A model generated the notes under the pieces. That model saw only the letters and a program-made list of their open reading frames with translations. It was not told the DNA's origin and did no database searches. A program made the position numbers and the translations under genes. A stretch of 64,000 nt of DNA from Sphingomonas echinoides ATCC 14820 (lineage in GTDB: Bacteria; Pseudomonadota; Alphaproteobacteria; Sphingomonadales; Sphingomonadaceae): positions 1,163,256 to 1,227,255 of the forward strand of contig NZ_JH584235.1 in the NCBI RefSeq assembly GCF_000241465.1, read 5' to 3'. Positions 61,169 through 64,000 of this stretch are shown piece by piece. Each line of letters begins with the position of its first letter. Position 1 is the first letter of the stretch.

Positions 61169-61309
61169 TCAGCGGTAAAAAATCAGCAGCGCGGCAAGCG
61201 CGACCACAGTGAGCGTCAGCGAGATGGCGAGGACGTAGCGTGTAACATGCGGAGTCGCGCCAGCGCGGGCGTCTTGCGCACTTACTTCTATCTTTTCGTC
61301 GTCGGCCAT
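61169..61309 (-). CDS. Small single-pass membrane protein next to ecfG
   Basis: 46 residues: MADDEKIEVSAQDARAGATP, then a hydrophobic helix YVLAISLTLTVVALAALLIF and R. Function not recognised. It is preceded by an EcfG-type promoter and followed by ecfG, so it belongs to the stress regulon and could be a membrane link of the response. The start at 61309 fits; the open frame reaches 61366 with a promoter-like tract in between. Confidence 0.7.
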   Translation of the reverse strand: MADDEKIEVSAQDARAGATPHVTRYVLAISLTLTVVALAALLIFYR

Positions 61310-61351
61310 GCGCGCCCCCGTGTCGTTGTGGCTCCGTATCGTATGGAACCC

Positions 61352-61377
61352 AACCCACGGGGGCACGAATCGGTTCC
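61352..61377 (-). promoter_or_regulatory. EcfG-type promoter of the small membrane protein/ecfG genes
   Basis: Read on the minus strand: GGAAC (61373-61377), 17-base spacer, GGTT (61352-61355). One mismatch from the GGAAC-N16-17-CGTT consensus. Lies directly behind the phyR stop and about 40 bases before the 61309 start. Confidence 0.65.
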
Positions 61378-61378
61378 C

Positions 61379-62185
61379 TTAAGCGGCGGGAACCGTCGCC
61401 TGGTCGAAGAACAAAGCCTGCGCGATCGCCGCTTTCACGGTCGAGCGCTGGAACGGCTTGGTAATCAAGAAGGTCGGCTCAGGGCGTTCGCCCGTCAACA
61501 ACCGCTCGGGAAAAGCAGTGATGAAAATAACCGGCACTTCAAACTCGGCAAGGATATCCTTGACCGCGTCGATTCCCGAGCTGTCGTCAGCCAATTGAAT
61601 ATCGGCGAGCACCAGGCCGGGGCGATCCTCCATCGCCAGCGCGACCGCTTCGTCGCGCGTGACGGCAACACCAGTCACTTCATGGCCAAGGTCACGAACG
61701 ATCGTCTCGATATCCATCGCGATGATCGGCTCGTCCTCAATGATCAGCACGCGAGCACGCGTCTGCTTTTCGATTTCGCTCAGCGCTTCGGCGACCAGTG
61801 CCTCAACTTCGCTGGTGTCGACATCGATCAGATAAGCGGCGTCTTCGGGGGTGAACCCTTCCATCGCGGTGAGCAACAAAGCCTGGCGCGACAACGGCGT
61901 CATCCGCGCGAGGCGTGCACGAGCGATCGCTTCCTGGCTGTCACCGTCACCCGCGCTCATATTTTCCGGGCTCTCATCGTAATTGGTCGAGTTCCAGATG
62001 GCGTGGAACATCCGATAGAGGCCCAGGCGTGGATCGACCTCGCGCGGGAATTCCTCGGGTGCGGCGACGATCGCTTCCAGCGTGGCGCGCACATAACGAT
62101 CGCCATGCGATTGGCTGCCCGTCAGGGCGCGCGCATAGCGGCGCAGGAACGGAAGATGGGGGGCAAGTTGCTGTCCTAGCGACAT
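61379..62185 (-). CDS. phyR: General stress anti-anti-sigma regulator PhyR
   Basis: Response regulator that, when phosphorylated, binds NepR and frees EcfG. 268 residues. The N-terminal sigma-like domain (about 1-135) mimics EcfG (HLPFLRRYARALTGSQSHGD, FTPEDAAYLIDVDTSEVEAL). The C-terminal receiver (about 143-262) has acidic residues IIEDEPIIAMD, phosphoacceptor D195 in LADIQLADDSSG, conserved T in VIFITAFPERLL and K in FLITKPFQRS. Start ATG at 62185. Divergent from nepR across 260 bases. Confidence 0.96.
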   Translation of the reverse strand: MSLGQQLAPHLPFLRRYARALTGSQSHGDRYVRATLEAIVAAPEEFPREVDPRLGLYRMFHAIWNSTNYDESPENMSAGDGDSQEAIARARLARMTPLSRQALLLTAMEGFTPEDAAYLIDVDTSEVEALVAEALSEIEKQTRARVLIIEDEPIIAMDIETIVRDLGHEVTGVAVTRDEAVALAMEDRPGLVLADIQLADDSSGIDAVKDILAEFEVPVIFITAFPERLLTGERPEPTFLITKPFQRSTVKAAIAQALFFDQATVPAA

Positions 62186-62298
62186 GACTGTCGGAGTCTC
62201 CCTGAGATAATCTCGAAGGGCCTTGTGGAAGCGGCCCCCCGCATATGCAACGCGTTTTGTTGCTCCGACGGCATCGGAGTTAATTCGCATTGGGCATG

Positions 62299-62324
62299 GA
62301 ACCATCGACGCGCAATTTGGTTTC
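62299..62324 (+). promoter_or_regulatory. EcfG-type promoter 1 upstream of nepR
   Basis: GGAAC (62299-62303), 17-base spacer, GTTT (62321-62324). Matches the general stress consensus. Confidence 0.7.
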
Positions 62325-62330
62325 ATGCTG

Positions 62331-62356
62331 GAACTCGGACCGATGCAATCTGTTTT
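62331..62356 (+). promoter_or_regulatory. EcfG-type promoter 2 upstream of nepR
   Basis: GGAAC (62331-62335), 17-base spacer, GTTT (62353-62356). Identical spacing to promoter 1 and 32 bases further, three helical turns. Confidence 0.7.
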
Positions 62357-62447
62357 TCCGGGTTTAGCGTATCATATGGTTCATGCCGGATTGTTACGGC
62401 AGCATTTTAACTCTATCCGGCACATCCGGGTTTTCAGGGGGACGGCA

Positions 62448-62624
62448 TTGCGTTCGGGCGACGAATCTTCAAAAAAGCCGGGTGCGGCACGCGCGGCCGA
62501 TTCTGGCGCGAAGGTTCAAAGCAAGGACCGCGACATGGGCGCGGCTTTGCGCACCGTATATCAACGCACGGTGGAGGAAGCGATTCCGCCGGAGATGTTG
62601 GACCTTCTCGGAAAATTGGACTGA
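62448..62624 (+). CDS. nepR: Anti-sigma factor NepR
   Basis: Small anti-sigma factor that binds EcfG in non-stressed cells and PhyR-P under stress. 58 residues. The C-terminal half LRTVYQRTVEEAIPPEMLDL, then LGKLD, is the conserved NepR helix with PPEM-type turn; the N-terminal 28 residues are disordered and Lys/Asp rich. Start is a TTG at 62448, with AGGGGGA about seven bases upstream. The histidine kinase begins seven bases after the stop. Confidence 0.9.
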   Translation: MRSGDESSKKPGAARAADSGAKVQSKDRDMGAALRTVYQRTVEEAIPPEMLDLLGKLD

Positions 62625-62631
62625 TTTACAG

Positions 62632-64000
62632 ATGACGGATATCGCCGGGGATACCGCCCCTGCGCGTCCGGGAGGCGGTCTGGTCGATCGCATCCCGACG
62701 GGTGCGAAAATTTTCCTGATTCTCAGTGCCGCGCTACTGCCGCTCGCGATCATCGCCTTCTTTGCGACGTTGCGCACCGCCGAACTGGCCGACGAAGCGA
62801 CACAGGCCCAACTCCGCGTCACCACCACCGAAAGCGCCCGCAAGCTCGCGATCGAGCTGGTCGGCGACATGACGGCGCTGCGCGTGTCGCTGAACGCGCT
62901 TGAGGCAGACCCCGGCGATGCGCCGAGTTGCGCCCGCGCGCAGGGCGTGTTCGCGCCGCAAATCGCCGCTGGCACGCGTTTCATGATCATGGATGCGCGC
63001 GGTCATGTTATTTGCGGCGAGCAACTGCCGGTGGTGCCTTGGTCTGCGCCAACCCGTCCCGACAAGACGGTTGTGGCCCGGGTCTATCCAGGGCGCGGGC
63101 TGACCCTCGCTACTACCAGCGCCTCCGGGCGAACGCGCGCCGCCGCCTTTTTTCCGGTCGACGTTCTGGCCGCCACCGCCGCGCCGAGCGGCTATGCCAT
63201 GCCCTATGAAGCGCGGCTGGTGCTGGGCGACGACGCGCTGGTCTTGTCCGACCTGCCGCCGCAAGCCCCGCTGGAACGGCGCGCAGGCTTGAGCATGCCA
63301 GTCGGGCTTGGGGAGATCGCGCTGACCACGCGTATGCGCAGCGCGCCGATCACCTCGCCTGTTCTGGTGTCGCTGATCCTGCCGATCATCATGTGGGCGG
63401 CGGCGGCGGGCATTGGGTGGTTTGTGGTGGATCGCCTGCTGATCCGCGCCTTGCGGCAATTGCGGTCGCGCGTCGCCAATTTCGTGCCCGGCGAAGAAAT
63501 CGATCCCGGCGCAATGCATGCGCTTCCTGCGCAGGAAATCCGCGAATTGGGAGAGACCTTCCGCGCGATCAGCCGAACCGTCGCCGAGCATGAAGCCGGG
63601 CTGGCCGAGGGCCTGGTCCGCCAGACGAAGCTCACGCGCGAAGTCCATCACCGCGTCAAAAACAATCTTCAGGTCATTTCCAGCCTGATCAATTTCCACG
63701 CCCGCGCCGCGCGGAGCGCAGAGGCAACGCAAGCCTATGCCTCGATCCAGCGGCGCGTGGATGCGCTCGCCGTCGTCCACCGCAACCATTTTGCCGAACT
63801 CGAGGAAAATCGCGGGCTGTCGCTCCGCTCGGTTATCGGCGAACTGGCCTCCAACCTCCGCGCCACCGCGCCGGACGATTCCCCGATCGGCGTTACGCTC
63901 GATATCGCGCCCTATCTGGCCAATCAGGATGTCGCGATTGCGATCGCGTTCCTGCTGACCGAGATCGTCGAATTGGCGATGACCGTCAGCCCGACGGCGC
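62632..64000 (+). CDS. HisKA_2/HWE-type membrane histidine kinase, stress sensor (incomplete)
   Basis: The gene runs off the right edge; 456 residues are visible. TM helix at about 26-47 (IFLILSAALLPLAIIAFFAT), a periplasmic sensor domain at about 48-240 with two cysteines (PSCARA and VICGEQ), TM2 at about 242-266 (VLVSLILPIIMWAAAAGIGW), a HAMP-like stretch, and the kinase H-box LTREVHHRVKNNLQVISSLI with H339/H340. This H-box belongs to the HisKA_2/HWE group, the kind that phosphorylates PhyR (PhyK, PhyP). It begins 7 bases after nepR. The ATPase part lies beyond the window. Confidence 0.9.
   Translation, partial: MTDIAGDTAPARPGGGLVDRIPTGAKIFLILSAALLPLAIIAFFATLRTAELADEATQAQLRVTTTESARKLAIELVGDMTALRVSLNALEADPGDAPSCARAQGVFAPQIAAGTRFMIMDARGHVICGEQLPVVPWSAPTRPDKTVVARVYPGRGLTLATTSASGRTRAAAFFPVDVLAATAAPSGYAMPYEARLVLGDDALVLSDLPPQAPLERRAGLSMPVGLGEIALTTRMRSAPITSPVLVSLILPIIMWAAAAGIGWFVVDRLLIRALRQLRSRVANFVPGEEIDPGAMHALPAQEIRELGETFRAISRTVAEHEAGLAEGLVRQTKLTREVHHRVKNNLQVISSLINFHARAARSAEATQAYASIQRRVDALAVVHRNHFAELEENRGLSLRSVIGELASNLRATAPDDSPIGVTLDIAPYLANQDVAIAIAFLLTEIVELAMTVSPTA

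Noticed and set aside
1..64000. CRISPR arrays, rRNA, tRNA, insertion sequences, prophage
   Set aside because: No regularly spaced direct repeats, no tRNA cloverleaf or rRNA sequence, no transposase or phage structural gene was seen.

Overview
The window looks like chromosome from a GC-rich alphaproteobacterium of the sphingomonad group. The strongest evidence is a serine palmitoyltransferase whose catalytic residues fall at the same positions (H159, D231, H234, K265) as in the Sphingomonas paucimobilis enzyme. A GcrA cell-cycle regulator, a complete PhyR/NepR/EcfG general stress locus, and several families of short palindromic repeats of the kind scattered through sphingomonad genomes agree with this. 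I saw no rRNA, tRNA, CRISPR array, insertion sequence or phage gene. Most of the window is housekeeping and envelope chromosome with a few possible accessory genes.

Layout. 0-9 kb: lipB, a Thr/Asn-rich lipoprotein, a secreted protein, queC-queE (7-deazaguanine synthesis), a DUF3617 protein, hslO, argF, argD, and an ABC-2 permease overlapping a short adaptor-like lipoprotein. 9-20 kb: gcrA, parE, a TonB-domain protein, the tightly overlapped minus-strand cluster metZ-apaG-LysR-GNAT-small membrane protein, and a GT39 mannosyltransferase-like protein facing a GT2-GtrA fusion that overlaps leuB. 20-29.5 kb: recO, a HEPN-like orphan, an envelope group (FemAB-like acyltransferase, polysaccharide deacetylase, flavin oxidoreductase, GT4), a structured leader upstream of DUF465-BI-1, GH130 and an alpha/beta hydrolase. 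29.5-37 kb: selO, astD and the sulfate-assimilation operon cobA-DUF2849-cysI-DUF934-cysH, which carries three repeat insertions, two of them inside reading frames. 37-48.5 kb: a ferritin-like hydrolase with a TetR regulator, obgE, a Uma2 nuclease, proB, the sphingolipid genes (epimerase/CerR-like, acp, spt), a CHASE3 hybrid kinase and lptF-lptG. 48.5-57.5 kb: katE, a fatty acid desaturase divergent from a GNAT protein that is a ceramide-synthase candidate, an outer-membrane barrel, xth, erpA, an M23 peptidase and bcp. 57.5-64 kb: glnE and the general stress locus (ecfG, a small membrane protein, phyR, nepR and a HisKA_2 kinase that runs off the right edge).

How parts work together. The kinase, PhyR, NepR and EcfG form the alphaproteobacterial partner-switch. 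GGAAC-N17-GTT type promoters lie in front of nepR (two in tandem) and the small gene upstream of ecfG, and a weaker match precedes katE, so the locus appears autoregulated with the catalase as a plausible output. The acp-spt pair plus the epimerase would make 3-keto and reduced long-chain bases, and the GNAT protein could supply the N-acyl chain. Because sphingomonads are known to use glycosphingolipids in place of lipopolysaccharide, the nearby lptF-lptG pair raises the question of what lipid it exports. Start codons were chosen from ribosome-binding sites, overlaps and family alignment from memory; no database search was possible.
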